This document shows positions 45,401 through 60,400 of a stretch of DNA of 64,000 bases, one piece after another. Numbering within the stretch: position 1 is the stretch's first letter; each line of letters opens with the position of its first letter. Under the pieces are notes generated by a model. It saw only the letters and a list, made by a program, of their open reading frames with translations, ran no database searches and had not been told where the DNA came from. The position numbers and the translations under genes are program-made. Source of the DNA: Alligator mississippiensis (Eukaryota; Chordata; Crocodylia; Alligatoridae); assembly GCF_030867095.1 (NCBI RefSeq), contig NC_081836.1, forward strand, positions 30,454,338 to 30,518,337, written 5' to 3'.

Positions 45401-48400
45401 GAGCAGACTCTGGGAAGTTCAAACCATTGGTTTCAAACTGTAAAGCCAATGGTAAATTTGCAGCCCAGCAACTGCTGTGGATTTAATGAACTGTCTGCTC
45501 AAGGAGGGATAATCCTTACTGTATGTTTTAAATAGTTCATGTTCAAGCACAAACCAGCCCTGCAAACCTAGAGCATGCTTATCTCAAACTACTATAGGTC
45601 TTATTTGCTCCTGGGAAAGGGTTCCTGAGTGTATGGTGAGCCAAGGGAGGGCCTGGGAAAAGAGGCCGTGCCTTCTGCATGTCACCTTTTGGTGTATGTG
45701 GTTTTCCGCTAAGAGCAAAGATTCCTTTAGAGAATATCTATTTAGTGTGCTAGGAAAAGCCCCTGCTAGTCAGTGATAGAAACAAATAAGGAGTTTCTTC
45801 TCCCCTGTTGGCAGTGCTGCCTCTGACCTTGATTTCCATGGAATTCGCTCTGTGTGAGGAGTTGATTAGATTAGGGAGGATTACAGGCTCTGTCTAGTAA
45901 TGTAAAGCAGCGCTCTTTGCAAACAAGCCCAAATACTGCTGAGCAGCCCAGTTCAATTGATATTCAGGGTGATGAAGAACTGATTGGAGGCATCGATTAT
46001 TGGGTAATCTATTTCACTGTGTTTGAGTCTTAGCAAGAATACAAGTGTGCCTTTATTTAATGTAATAGATGGTGAGAACTGATGTCAAATGCATTGCATG
46101 AATAACAGTGAAGGCAGTAAAGAATTCCAGAAGCTAAAGAAGGGGATAGGGAACCAGGACTTCTAGACCAGGTACCAGTTCTCTGCATGACCTTAGGTGA
46201 GTCATGAGGGCTAAGTACAGATAGTCAAAAAAAAAAAAAGCACAAGGCTGAATTAATTCAGTCTTTGCAGGTTAGTCTACACTACAGAGATTAAACTGAG
46301 AAACAACTGGGCAAACATTCACTTCTGATTCAGGAAATGCTGCCACAATCTGCAGTGGTAACTCAGGCCAGAAGCCAGGGGGCACTAAAGCACGGCTCTC
46401 TGGCATATAGCCAGAATAGGCTGTGTGTTTGCTTCCTCTTCCTGCTGCCCCCAAGGTCTCTGGGATTTCCAGTCATTTAGCAGGAATGCTGTAACTAGTG
46501 AAGTGCATGGGATTGTTTGCTGACTAACAGGACTTTCTATCTAGTCCCAGTGAGGTGTGATTTAACATTTTAGATAAAGCTGTGCCATGGCCAGAAACTC
46601 CGTATCATGGACAATTTAAAAGATTCTGGCATTTGCCTTTGGTCTGAAAGGAATGAAAAAAAGCAAACTTAGAAATTCTCTGGGAAAGAAGGCGAAAAAA
46701 TGTCTGGCAGCCATGGAAACACCTTGTTGCGATTTCACCTCTTAGTATAACTTAACATGCAACATAGCAGTAAGAAACAAATGAACCATCCTTTCTAAAC
46801 AGATAAGGGATGCACCAATCAGTGCCATAAAGCTGCAAGTGCAAAGGATTTAGTGCCAAGAGACTGCCCAGCTCCCTGATGTGCTGCCTGCTCAGGGGAG
46901 TGTCTGAAGAGTACAACTGAACTCTGTCCTCTGCTGAGATGCTCTCTCAGATTAGAGAACAGTCTCCTCTTTGTCTCATCACATAGTGAGTGTACAACAC
47001 AGGCCAAGGCCTGAGCTTGGGGTTTATCATGGTTCTTGCCAGTGGGAACTTGTCATACAGTCCTTACTGGCAAATAGCGCCCTCCTGCAGTGAAACCGTA
47101 AAGGTGGCTCGGGTCCCTGACAGCCTTGATTATGTTTGAACAAGGGTTTCCACACCCTCCCCACCATGAAATAAGCTTCAGGGTCTACCCTGAAACTCTA
47201 CTAGTTCCTCAGTTTGAACTAGGGAGTAAGGCCATACACAGAGGGCTGGTACGGCCTCACTAGCAGTGTGTCCCTGTTGCTGCTCCCATGCTTCCACCAG
47301 GCTCTACTGGAAAGTCTCGGCATGGAACGTGGCCATCCCTGTCGCCTCATCTTTAATAGGGTCCCCCAGTTTGGAGGCAGCTTCTGGGAACAAGTAATAG
47401 ACTCCTCAGGGTGGTTAAAAGTGGATGGTGTGCCTTTTGCTGCACTTGTAAGTCATCCTAATTTAGGGCTGTTCCTACAGCCAGTCTGCTCAGGCCACCC
47501 TCCTTTCCCCTTTCCCTAAAGAGCCCTACACAGGCTCCAAGGAAATGGATGCAACTGTAATGTAACTTATTCCCTCTGCATGGGAGATAGTAGATCCAGG
47601 CACAGAGGGATCCCTTCCCATCTGGCCTGAAGAAAGATCATTGGGCCTGGCTCTACATGGGGGAGAAAGAGATCATGCAGTCTTTCATACAATGAACTCA
47701 TTAGTCATCTGCAAAGGCAGAAACTCTCTTTACACTATCGAAAGTCTAGCCACTGAGGAAGATTCCCTAATAAGCCAATACCAGGGGGCCTCCCAAGGTG
47801 GGAGTTTTGATCAAGCTGTTGAGATGCAAGGGCCAAAAATTGACCTTTTGTAGGGAGGGCTGTCAGCCTATAGTTTGAGGTCAAATCTCCCCCTTAGATG
47901 GCCACTGAAGTCCATGTAAGAAGAGAAACTGTCCAGTAACCCATAAGCATTTTTTGGGGGGGTGGTGGGGGGGTGGGGAGGGTTATTGAAGCTATGTAAC
48001 TAGCAAAAGGAAAGTGAATCTTGCAAAGCTAATCTGAACCAGGTAAGAAACTGCTTCCAGGTGGTGTTTGCATCTCTCTGCTACTTGCTCCTTTGCTTCC
48101 CCAGAGTTAAGTGCTTTACCTACCACCCAGGTATCAACCACCTGCAGGTAAAGTAGGCAGGAGACCCTTGGTTTCAGTGGAATAACTCTAATCGCACCAT
48201 CTGAGGATTCAACCCAAGGGAATCTTCCATGGTTTGTAAGGCGACATTTATAGGAGATCCCCTAACCCGAAATTCCTTCAGCCCTCCACTGCATGTTCTT
48301 GCCACATTTCACACAAAGGTGGCTATGCTGCTTGAGGACTGGCCCCTCAGAAGAGTGCACATATGTGGCAGTGGATCAAGCTGTCCTTTGCAGACTTCCA

Positions 48401-51400
48401 AAAGATTTAAGGAGGCACAGTAAAAGTAGAATTGATTGGTAAAATATATTTTTCCCCTCTAGAAAACAGAGATAAACATGAATTACGTTTTTTTTCTTTC
48501 TTTCTTTTTGAAGTTTTTCTATACAAAATGTCAACAGCTTATATAAAAAAAAACAAGGCATTTGTTTGAAAAATGGGGAGGATGGAGTAGTGTGTTCCAT
48601 TTTTAAACCAAAAAAACCCCTAACTTTTCAGGAAAGAGCACACTTCTCATGGACTTTTTGTTCAGTAAATGCAGTTTTCAAGCCAATTTGTTGAGAGAAT
48701 TTTGACAAGCTGATACTTGAAGTGTGGTTTCTGAGTAGACTAGGAACACAAAGTCACTCTAGATAATCAGGAGTATAAGTGAATGTAGCGTTTTTATTTG
48801 TTTTGTGTTTTTTAAATACTTCTGGGTTCATCTCAAGTTACTATAATAAGGATGGTTAAATGGAGTTGGGTCAGATGTTTAATTTATTTAAGCCAATCTC
48901 TGGTTGTGGAGAGACAGGAAAGGTTAGGAAGAAATCTCTCTGAATGGTAGCTGAATAATGCTGCTGGCTTTGTCCTGGGCTTTGCAACATCTGGTACTGG
49001 CCACTACTGAAAACTTGAGTCTGGAGTAACTGGACCTCCAATTGTGATCCAGCTTTGCAGTGGTTGTTTTCCTGAATGTGAGTTTCTGGATCAACGAGGA
49101 CACTGCTCATTAACTGCTGTTTGGTGACATGGAAGCCATCTGACATGCTGTCCTTTCAGTAGCATAATTTTATCTCCTCACTTAGAGAGAATACCATGCC
49201 TGTTTGATAGCCGACTCCAAACTGTAGTCAGGCTTTGGAAATTAAGGGGAATAGTTCCATGGCAAAGTACATGTAACCACCTCAGCCTTTGTACGAGCAG
49301 CCTAAATCTACAGCTCTGCAGCTAATTTATTCTTAGTTTGCCTCTTTCCTATTGAGCGGTTTCATTTAGTCCTCTTATCAGCTAGGAATTCTTTCAAACA
49401 AAGATAGTTTCTTTGTACAATAGCAGGATTTGGGGGCAAAGCATTTTGTTTCAACTGATAGAGTGTCCAAAGCCCAGAGGTCAGGTATTTCTGGAATGAG
49501 CCACTGTTCACACCCTCTCGTGTGATCCTGCACTCCAGCTCTCTCCTTCATGGCAGGTGCTAAGAGATCCCTGTGGGGACTTCAGTTCTTTTAGCTGAGC
49601 TCCCCTTCCCTAACAATGAGGAAGGAGGAGGAGTCTGGGGGGTCTGTAGGTGGGATGTGCAGACAGTGTTTCTGCAGTTTTGTTTGGCCTGTGATCCAAC
49701 AGAAACCTGAGCTGACTAAATCTGATCCCTCGAGTTGATGGAAAGGTTCCCTGGGAGTTTGATCAGACTTTTTTTATAGGGGATTTGTCACAAAACCTAC
49801 AGGTTCTGGGTCCTGAGGGGAAGCCATTGCAATCTAATTGAAATGGCCCTGTCTCACCTCTTACTTTAGCTATGGTGGGTGTTGCCAATGACTTTTGCAC
49901 CCCTATTTGCTGACAGGGTTATTACTGCCGCCTGCTAGAGAAATTCCCACTTGACAGGCTGTGATTGGTGTGTCTCTGCTGTGAATGTATGGAGAGCAGC
50001 TCCCATTGTTGTCTATTTACCACTGCTCACTCCAACAGAAGCTGGAGTCTCCAGGGAACTCAGTGTCTGCTCTGTAGCTGAGACTTTAGAGGATTTCCCC
50101 AGTTTATGCCAGGATGCCCTTTACGAAGGGAAGTTGTTGAGCCAGTGCAGGAAGATAATTCACCTCCCCACATGGTGTAAAGGGCTTGGGGCCTCCTTGA
50201 AGTGGAGGCATTGATATGATGTTGCCTTCTGGCTTTTCACTTCCCTCAGAAAAGTTCCCAGTACATGCAGTGGTCATTCCTTTTTGATGGCAGGAGGCCA
50301 CGTGTCCATGGGCTGCACCTCAGTGAATTCCTACTTTGCTGAAAGATACTGGAGACTGACCATGACTCCTATTTCTCAGGCAGAACCTGCTGGTCTCCCC
50401 CTGCTCCTATGAGCCCTGTTCTCTGTCCCCTGAGCTTGGGTTTTGAACTGCGGGAACATTGTAACCAACAAGCTCCATGCCTTTGTCAGGTAGGAAAGCT
50501 ATTTGTGAAGAACTAATTCTATTGGCTAATAGAGGTAAGGCCATATTGGATGATCTCTATGGCTGCCCTACATGCCATACATTTGTTAATCATCCCTGGA
50601 AGACCTTTATTAACATTCCTTCAAGCAGAAGCTCGAAGTTGTCTCTAAGAGCTCTGGCTACCCCAGTCTCTCTCCGTAGCAGCCATCTCAGCATTTCAGC
50701 TGTTATGAACTTGGTTATAGTTTCCTTCCTACCGTAACACCTGTCTTATACTACAGGAAGGCTTAGAATCTTAGCTGGGGCCTCAGGGGCCTTGTGTGAC
50801 ATTAAGTGCTCTATAAGTAAAAGACTATCTCTGCTTCAAGAAGTCTTGTATTCACATAGCTGAGATAGACAAAGGAAGTATTATCAACATCACTGGTTTA
50901 CAGAAGGGAAACAGAGATGCCAAGAAACTAAGAGACTTGCCCAACATCAGCTGCAGTCTAGTAGAGCTTAGAACCGAACCCAGATAAACAGAGTCCCCAG
51001 CTTGTGCCTTAACACAAGACCGCCTTTCCTCTCTGAGACCACGGAGGGTGGCTTTTGCTGCAATAGTCCCATTTCCTTGCCCCAGTCTGGCTTTGTAAAC
51101 ATAGGAGAGAAAGGGAAGAAAGCATTCACAGGGGGAGAAATGTGCCAGACCTTGCTTGTGAGTATCAAAAGTTCTCAAAGTCAAACACAACAGAAGAGAG
51201 CTGGTGTCGGGCATGGGATTCCCTTCTTTGGAGGGGCATCGTCATGGAGAATTGAGACTGGAGTACAGTAATGTAAGACTAAGGTAAATATGTGGGGGTG
51301 AAGCTGGGGTGGTATGGGAAGGACTGGGGGGAAGACTGAAGGTAGGTAGTGGGAAAGTCTTTGTTGAGTGTCCTCTAGTGAATCCAGGGAAGAAGAGCCC

Positions 51401-54400
51401 TGTGTGAAAGTGAAATCTTGTGGATGAACAATTTATCTGCACCTGAGAATGTACCAACTGCACTATGCCAGGCAGACCAGTTCACTGTGTTTATGCCAAA
51501 TAGTGGTTAAATAATATGAGCGTTGCAAGGTTTAATACTGCTTCTGTTCTTCTGGTTGTTCCATTAGAACTTTTAAGCAAAGAGCATTTCATCCTGAGTC
51601 ATCTGAATGGAGAAGAGTTGAGCTTGGAGACATGGATGTGGGTGCTGGAAGGGGTGTGTTGCTTTTTTTATGAAGGATTTGCACTGTGCAGCTACTCCAC
51701 TATGTGGGGTTGTATCTGGACCTTCCTTACTGCACAGCAGGGATGGGGCAGTCAGGGCACAGCCAGCCACAAAACCCATAGTGTCAAATGTAGTCACAGT
51801 CTTTTTGGAGCAGATCAGCGGTATGTGCAATGCTGGAATGCAGCAGTCCTAGTGTACTTGGACCTCCTACCTTGGCTGGCCTCATGCTTTATCTCAGAAG
51901 GCTCCAAGTAACTGTAACCCACAGCATATGATACCCACACCACACAACTGTAACTTGTGCCACATAATACCAAGATCCCATGCTATATACACATTGGCTT
52001 TCTGCACTGGGTTCTCAATGCGCATTCACTTAAAGTAATTCTTTTTCTAGTTAGCTTTCCCCCCTCTTCTGGTTGTCCTATGTTGTGTCCATCCTGAACT
52101 GCCAACACTGATAGGGTATGAAAACTGATCCACTCTGTCCATGCTATCTTGTTTAACAGTGCCTCAGTTTCCCTCAGCATGGTAGAAACTGCAGCTTCAA
52201 ATAGCTGACATCCAGTGCTCAGGGTGCTACTTGTTTCAAATGTAAGACATTAATTAGTTTCTACAGTAGGATAAATCATGAGCATCTATACAGGACAACA
52301 GAGTTCCTCTGACATAACTGGTGTAATGACAGAAGAATCGACCCCCTTCTGCAAAATTTGTTCAGAAAGTACCTAAAATTTTGGTAATTTTTGCTTTCTA
52401 TAATCGGGACAGAAAGGTTTCACTGTAATGGGTCAGGGGGCACGTGGAATTTACTCAGTGTAAAGACTGAATGCGTAACTGATTCTAAATGCATTGGGAC
52501 ACTTGGCTCATACTAGTAAACTGGCAGATTAAAATAGCTTTAGGACTAGGGCAGACTGAAGAGATGCTCTAGCAAACTTAGTTTTCAACCTCTGGTCTAT
52601 CCTTGTCCTCAGGTAAATGTACAGCTAAAATACTGCTGCTGAAGTAATGTAACTGGAATAGTTCTTGAAAGAAAAATAAATCTACTTGACAGCAAGACTG
52701 ACTCAAACATAGACATTTAGCTAGAAATGGAATAGGTATATAAGGAGTATGCCTGGCTCATTAATATTCTGCAACCACTCAGAAAATACAAGTATTGGGG
52801 GAAAAATACTATGTACTGTAGAGTTATGTCTTATAAATTTTTTTAACATTGATTTAACTCAACAACACAGTGGCTGTAAGGGATCTTGGAGTTATTGTTG
52901 ACTCCAGGATGGACATTAGCCGCCAATGCAAGGAACCGGTCAGTAAGGCTAACTGCACCTTATTGTGCATCTACACATGCATCACAAGCAGGTCCAGGGA
53001 GGTGATCCTTCCCCTCTATGCGGTGCTGGTCAGGCCGCAGTTGGAGTACTGCATCCAGTGCTGGGCGCCGCACTTCAAGAGGGATGTGGCTAGCATTGAG
53101 AGGGTCCAGAGGAGGGCCACTCGCATGGTCAGGGGGCAGCAGGCCAGGCCCTACGAAGATAAAGGTCTTGAATCTATTCAGTCTCCACAAGAGAAGACTG
53201 AGAGGGGATCTGGTGGCCATCTATAAACTCACCGGAGGGACCAGCAGAAAATAGGTGAGGCTCTGTTCCCCCGGGCACCACCTGGGATAACAAGGAATAA
53301 CGGCCACAAATTGATAAACAGTAGGTTCAGGCTTGATATCAGAAGGCATTACTTTACGGTTATGGCTGCCAGGGTCTGAAATGGGCTCCCAAGGGAGGTG
53401 GTGCTCTACCGTACCTTGGGGGTCTTCAAGAGGAGGTTTCTGTGCAGATTTTGCAGCATTGGATTATATTTGTATCCAATGGGCTAAAATCTTTGCTAAC
53501 TTAAACCCAGTGAACACCCTTGGAAATCAGTGACTTGATTCTCCTGTCATTCATGAAAGTTTTATGAAGGTGTAATTCCACTGATTTCTCTGGGGTTACC
53601 CTGGTTTACAGAAGTCTGAGTAGAGGTAGACTTGTGGCCCTTGACTCTGGTGTGGTTTGTTCACAAAGGGAGTAAGGGTAGGATTTAGCTCAAGATCTCT
53701 AGTGTCATTTGCCACTGTTTGAAACTTGGAAGAACATTTAGATCCTGAGGGCCTTACCCAAAGCACCCCGTAGTCAACAGGAGTATGTCCATTGTTTTTT
53801 AATGGGCCTTGGGCTAAGGCCTAAAGGCTAGGCTTACATTTGGAAAGCAGAATCTGTAAATGTTTCTGTGCAAGGGTCCAGACAGGCAGCTTTGACTCAC
53901 TGGGCAGTGTGTGCTGTTGGTCCCCACTCTAAATCAATAACCTGTTCCCATCTTAATTACAGAGTCTAACTCTAGTTCAAACTACAAAGCCTGGTACCTG
54001 CAGTTGAAGGGATGGCTGGTGCCAACTAGAGGTACACGCATACACTGGTCCCATATCAGATCAGCACCAATATAAGGAGAATTGACAGTATTGGAGCATT
54101 GGGGTTTCTTTGGGTGATGTGGCTGATAATGCGTCCAGCTGGTAAATCTGTTGTAGTGGGAAGGGGTGTGGGGGGGCAGATCAAGGCCCCCACGGTAAGG
54201 GAGGGAGTGGGGCTGGGGCAGGGGCAGGCACTGCATAGCCAGGGCGGACTGCTGCTGCTGCTGCAGACTGGGGCCGAAGGTGGTGCTGGGGTCTTCCTGG
54301 GGGGCTGGACTCGCTGTGCTCAGGGCGGACAGCAACAGTGCTGGGAAGGGGGTTTGGCAGCCTACAATTAATTTTGGGGAGGCTGCAGCCACTCTCCCAT

Positions 54401-57400
54401 AGGCCCCCTCCCAGTGCCTCTGCTGCCTGCCTTGAAGGCAGCCCAGCCCCCCGCTGGGAAGAGCCTGGGGCTGCCCAGCTGCATATCAGAAATTGGACTG
54501 GTATCAGCTGATATGGATAGTTAAAAATCAGCCATTGGTATCGGCCCAAACAAGCTCTATTAGCGCACCCCTAGTGCCAGCCAAGCTGGAGACTATAGCA
54601 TCATAAAAAAGTAGGGCTGGAAGGGACCTCACAAGGTCATCTAGTCCATTCCCCTGCTCAAAGCAGGATCATCTCTGACTAAACCATCCTGGCTACGTAT
54701 CTGTCCAACCTGCTCTTGAAAACTTCCAGGGATGGAGATTCCACAATTTCTCTAAGTAGCCTGTTCTAGTGTTTGACCACCTTTGAGGAGGAACTTTCTA
54801 ACTACATCTCCAACCTAAATTTCCCCTGCTGAAGCTTGAGGCCATTGCTCCTCATCCTGTCTCCCTACAGTTAGGGAGAAAAGCCCATCTCCATCCTCTC
54901 TGTAATCACCCTTCAGGTATTTGAAGACTGTTACCAAATCCCCCCTCAATCTTCTCTTCTTTGGGCAAAATAACCCTAGGTTTTTCAGCTTTTCCTCATA
55001 AGTCTTACCTCTGAAGCCCCTAATCATTTTCTATTGCTTTGTGCTGGACTCTTTCCAATCTGTCCACATCCTTCTGGAAGTGTGGGGCCCAAAACTGAAC
55101 ACAGTACTCCAGGTGAGGCCTCACCAGTGCTGAATAGAGCAGAAGAATTTCTTCCCTTGATTTGCAGGTGAGTCCTGTTAATAAAACCCAATATGCTTCT
55201 GGCTTTTTGGCAACAAGTATTGTATTCAACACAGCAGATCCTGACTTGGGGAATCTATTCTCAGTGCTGCAAAAGAAATATGCCATATATTTATCCCATG
55301 TGCAAGAGTGACTGGAACCACATATTAACCCAATTAGGTGAAATAGCCACAGGCAGGGTATTTCCTGGGGAATCAATAACTGAATCTTCTGGCAAATTGC
55401 TTTATGCAGGAACTGCTCCAGCTTGATTAATTACTGCTGGAGCTTTTACTCAATTATCTACTGTTTTGCAGACCTGCCTGGAAGTTTTACCCAGGTGTGG
55501 GTGTTATTGAACAGCAAACTCCTTAAACCTGCCCACTCCCACAGAAAAAGCAGCTTCAAAGATCAGGGTGAGGCTAGGCTCTGATTGCATCTACAGGACC
55601 ATGAGCAAAGAGTTGTTTGGCTGACTTTCACAAAGTCACTCTGCCTTTACACAAGTATAACCGAAGCAAAGCACAGGACTAGGGAGCAGGAACTCCCAGG
55701 GGCTGTACCTTACTCTAAGGGTGGCTCTTACTAGCTTCTTGCACAAGTCACTTAACCTGTCTTGCATACATTTCCCCATCCCTCTCTGATGAGGATACCA
55801 TTTCTGGACTGTGGGAGTGTTCTGTGGGTACATTACTGTGGTTACATACAGAAATTAGCAAATTGATTGGTCAATGTTCCAGCCTAATAACCACAACACT
55901 GCCTCTTGCAAGTAGATACACTTGAGAGTCCAGCTTCTGTCCAGATGCTGCTCTCAACAATACTGTAGAGTGCCCAGTACCTAATGAAGTTCTTTCGTTA
56001 CCCAAACGCCTTGCTTATTGAACTTGCATGCTTGACCAACAGACCGTAATGTTTAATGTCCACCCCTTGTGATGATGAAGATAAGTATAAACGGATCTTT
56101 GATGTCTGTCTGAATGTACTGGTATCCTAAACCAATGATTCCCAACCAGGGTGCCCTGAGATCCTTTCAAGGATGTTGTGAGGTGCCACACAATGCTACT
56201 GTTAGATGTGCAAATGTGTTTCGCAAGATAAAACCAGAGATTTCAAATTGGATTCCACAGTGTTAAAACCATGTTGACTTGTTGTGGCCTTTCTAAGTTA
56301 CTTGCAGCAGAGCTGCTCTATTGCTTTTCTGTAGTGTTTAGTGAAAACTAAGAGCTGGTGTTTTGTCAAGGGGTTGTCTTGTATCTAAGGAAGTTGAGAA
56401 CCTAAAATAATAGCTCTGAATCAAGTGAGAACTGTTCCTGTTCATCCCAAAGTTTTGTTAACCCAGAAGCATAATGGTTAACAGTTTAAGGTCAATGCTG
56501 CCAATCATTTCAGAAGAAACATCAAACTAATGTACCCTGCTGTTACCTTTGGTGGTGGCAAAGGGGCAACAGCCAACTTGTTGCTCTCAAGATTTGTCAG
56601 GGAGGTGAATGGAGAATTGACTTCATATCACCCATTTAAAATCACCTCCACTATCATCACCACTATCCAAACTTAGCAGGGAGGGGAAGAAGAGATGCTT
56701 CCCCTTCCCCCGCAAAGGCAAAGCTTTCCTTTCGTACTGCATGCTTGGATTTCAGAAGATCCAAGATGATCTCCGTTCTTCTTACTAAGACTTGCTGGGT
56801 CTGCCTGCTGCCTCACAGCATGCAGCCTCACAGCATGCAGCTGTGTGTCTCACCACCTTGATCTGGCACAGAGTAAAGTGAATATGAGAATAAAGAACCA
56901 GGCCAGAGGCACAGTGGGACTGACATTGAGCTGGAGCTCTCTTCTGCTGTCACATACGAAGCAGGACCTTGTGGAAAGAACAGATAAGATCCTGTACTTT
57001 CTAGTCCATTTGAGTCTTTGCATAAACTTCAGAGGATGCTTGATCGGACCCTGTCTTCTGTCCTTGTCGGGCTTCTAATGAGAAGTGGTAATCAATTTAC
57101 TAGCCAGCCCACTTCTGGTTTCTCTCTTTTTTTTAAAATCATGATGAGAAACACTGCTTGGAACAATAAATGTTCTGTTCTTGTCAACAGATCATAATGA
57201 GCTTGGATTACCCAAATTAGACTTAATTTGTGAGATATCCTGCAAAGCACGTTCAAAATAGAGCACATATGCGTTTCCTGCAGACAAAGCTCTGTGCAGG
57301 GAGAAGTGAGCAGTAATGAATTCTAGATCTCTCCCCTCAGTCCCCTTTGTGTTAGCAAATCACAGGACTCCAGATCTAGCTCTGGATCAGAGCTGTTGAT

Positions 57401-60400
57401 CAGTGTCTTCTGCTGAATGGGTTCTGCTTTTGGGGATAATACTTTATTCTTTGTAGTTTTGAATTGCCCTTAACAGCCAGGAGTATATATCAGTTAGCAC
57501 AGAGGTATCTATGGGAGCACTTAAAGCCATGGTTGAGATTCTTACAGCAAAACAGCATGGTGGTGGTGGGGAATCATTTCCACAAGTTTATTTTTCTGTG
57601 TGCAGTCTGTTTTATATAGGCTTCTTGGCCTCTGAATTGTCTATCTGCTTTCCTCCCAGGGATGTTCCTCTGTGGATGTTCAAGCCAAGAAAGACCTGGG
57701 GCTTGAGGGTCAATCACCAGACTGAGCTCAGAGATGACTCAGGGAGCCACTCCCAGCTGGCAGCTACTATGTGCAGCTGAGCTTAGTAAAACTGAGCACC
57801 TTAAAGGAAATCAGTGTTACCTTCAGAGGAGAGTAAGGCAGGGACTGGTGTTGGTTGTGTGTCAGGGAAGCCCAGGGAAACTAAGGTTGCACTCTGACCT
57901 CCCTGTTCTGAGCACTGCCTGAATGGGATGTGCAGTGTAGGTAATCTTTCTCATGAAGGGCTTGCTAGATGGAGTTACACCTGAATCCCTGCACTACAGC
58001 CTGAACCAGAGAGGAGGATGTTGGTTCCAGACTGAACTGCTGAGCCTCTGTCCCTCTCCTCTCAGTCCCTTGAACCTTGCAATGGGATGAGAAGTAGTTA
58101 CTGACACTGTCTCTAAATGACACCAATGCTGTCAGCAGGGACAGTACTTTCATTTTGCTACTGGAAGACGTTTCTGGACATCACTAAATCTATTGCTCAT
58201 ACATGGGGCTGTAGCCTGTGGTTCTCCCTTGCCAAAGGAAGGTCTTTCAATGCGAAGCAGCAGTGAGCAGGTTAGTTGCCTGTGTTCAGTGGCTCTGGTG
58301 AGGCAGGCTGCAGGCTTGGGCAAGTTACATGTGCAGCTGATCACTTTTGTGAGCTACAAGCAGGCAGTGGGTGGGGATGTGTAACCAAGACAAAATGAGA
58401 ACTGACCAAAACCTTCACTTGCAGGTTGACTGAGGTTTCAGAAGCTGGGAAAAGATGAACATGGCTCCCCCTAGCCTCTGCCTCACATTTATTTTCCTGG
58501 CTCTTTACTTCATAGTTTTCGGGGAAGGCTAGAAGGAAATAGAGCAGGCATGGCTTCCAGAACTTCCAGCCTGCCTGGGAGTAGGAAAAACTATGACTCG
58601 ACTTGACTCTGACTTCACTTTCCAGGCCAGGTGTGCCTGCTCAAGAGGGCTGGCTAGTTTGGAGAAGCTGTTAAACTTCTGGGTGCTCATCTGAATCAAT
58701 AATAATGTCCCAGCCTTTGGAAATTCACCCATCCCTCAATCTGACTTGCAAATGATGATTTTGTTTGAAGCCTGGATGCCATCCAGATTTCCTGCCCTTT
58801 GCTACAATGAATCATTCAGCCTGAATGGCAGCCTAGCCTTTTCTGTTGGGAATTTTAGCATCTTTTCCATTTTAGCAATGTTCTTTCATGCACTGCCTTT
58901 AACCCTGTTATCCTTTTGGCCTTGTGAAACATTAACACATTTACTTGTTTTTTAAGCAGACCTAGAACAATAATAGGAAAGGATTCTGAGTTGCTTATTC
59001 AGGGATGACTCTCCTTGAAGCCCATGACTTGAAGTAGTGGAAGTGAAGATGCTTTTAGCTTATATTGCACTTCGAAAGAAAACGTAACTCTCCTTATCAG
59101 CCCTACTGTGAGGCTTGTATCAAGGGAACTTCTGTCAAACACAATAACACTGGAAAGGAATAATGCCATGAAGCTACCAACACCTACAGAAAAGGGACTG
59201 GCCTAGGAAGAAAGGATTTAGTCTCTCTTTGGTTGGTTAGTTAGCTTGCCAATTGTGACTGCCCTATTAACTGTAGGTTGTGCTATCCCCATGAACAACT
59301 CAGTGTCTTCATTTAAGTCCATCTCCTGTCCAGTCGCAACCAGTCTTCATCTCCTTTATAAACTCACTTGGCCTAACCATGCTGTCTGCGTGCGTTGTTC
59401 TAATCAAAACTTCCCCAGGTGTGTTTTTCCTCTTTCAGGACAAAGGCAGCTCATGTAACAAACTTCTAGAGAAAAACAAAGTGAAGGGAGAGCATTTCTC
59501 TCTAATTGGGAGCTGTGAAGCTGCCTTATTTCCTCACAGGAGCTAGTATCCCCACGTGGAATGCAAAGGCAGCAATTTCCATCAGGCACCAGGTATCATG
59601 TGGTCCCTTCTGTGAGTGCCCTCTCTGCTGGCACTGTCTGTGCATGCAGGCCAGCAGTAAGCGCAAATCTCTCTCCCTGCATTTCTAATTATTGCTTCCT
59701 TAGTGTGAATGGGAGTAGTTAGCCAAGAGTGTCATCTAACTCCAATCTAAGATGGACCTCACACCCCTTTGTTTGGCTTGGCTCCGCCTTGATTCATTTT
59801 TCAGTTGGCTGGTGCAATGCAACCACACCTGGCCAGCTGTGACTATGTGGGACTGCCCACCTCCTGCTGACAGTCATTATCAGGCCTCCTGAAGAAAGGT
59901 GTAACTGAAGCTGCTGAGACAGGGTACCTCTCAGCTGGTTCCTGCCTATTCCTTTTGAAGTGGGGTGTGTGGTTCAGGTAATGCATGAGGCCTGAGCAGG
60001 CACAGATGTGGGGGCTGTTCCAAGACTCCACCCTAGATGGAGAACAGACCCTTTAAAAAAGAAATCACTCCCCAGCCGTAGGCTTGTTGTATCTCACCAG
60101 GCAGTCGCTGAGGAGGCTGCAGAGGTTCCAAGAACAGTCACTTTTCCAAATAACAATAGAGCAAAACAGTTTCCATTTAACTTTGCTTGCAGTCTCTGGA
60201 GGGCCATAAGGCATGCTCAGGAATGGACTCCCCTGCTAGCATGGAAATGCTGAATGTGCCTGGCAATGCAAGAAAGAAAAGGAAGCCCAGCAGAGCTCTT
60301 TGACAGGCTGAAAATTAGAGAGAGGGTATCTGGAGAAAAGAGATTAGAGGGTGGGGGAAGGAATCCAGGAATGGGAGAGGGAGGTGTGGCTGGTGGGGTA

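Noticed and set aside
52870..53226. 118-codon frame with reverse-transcriptase similarity
   Set aside because: As a gene: it is a truncated, frameshifted CR1 remnant, reported as a repeat.
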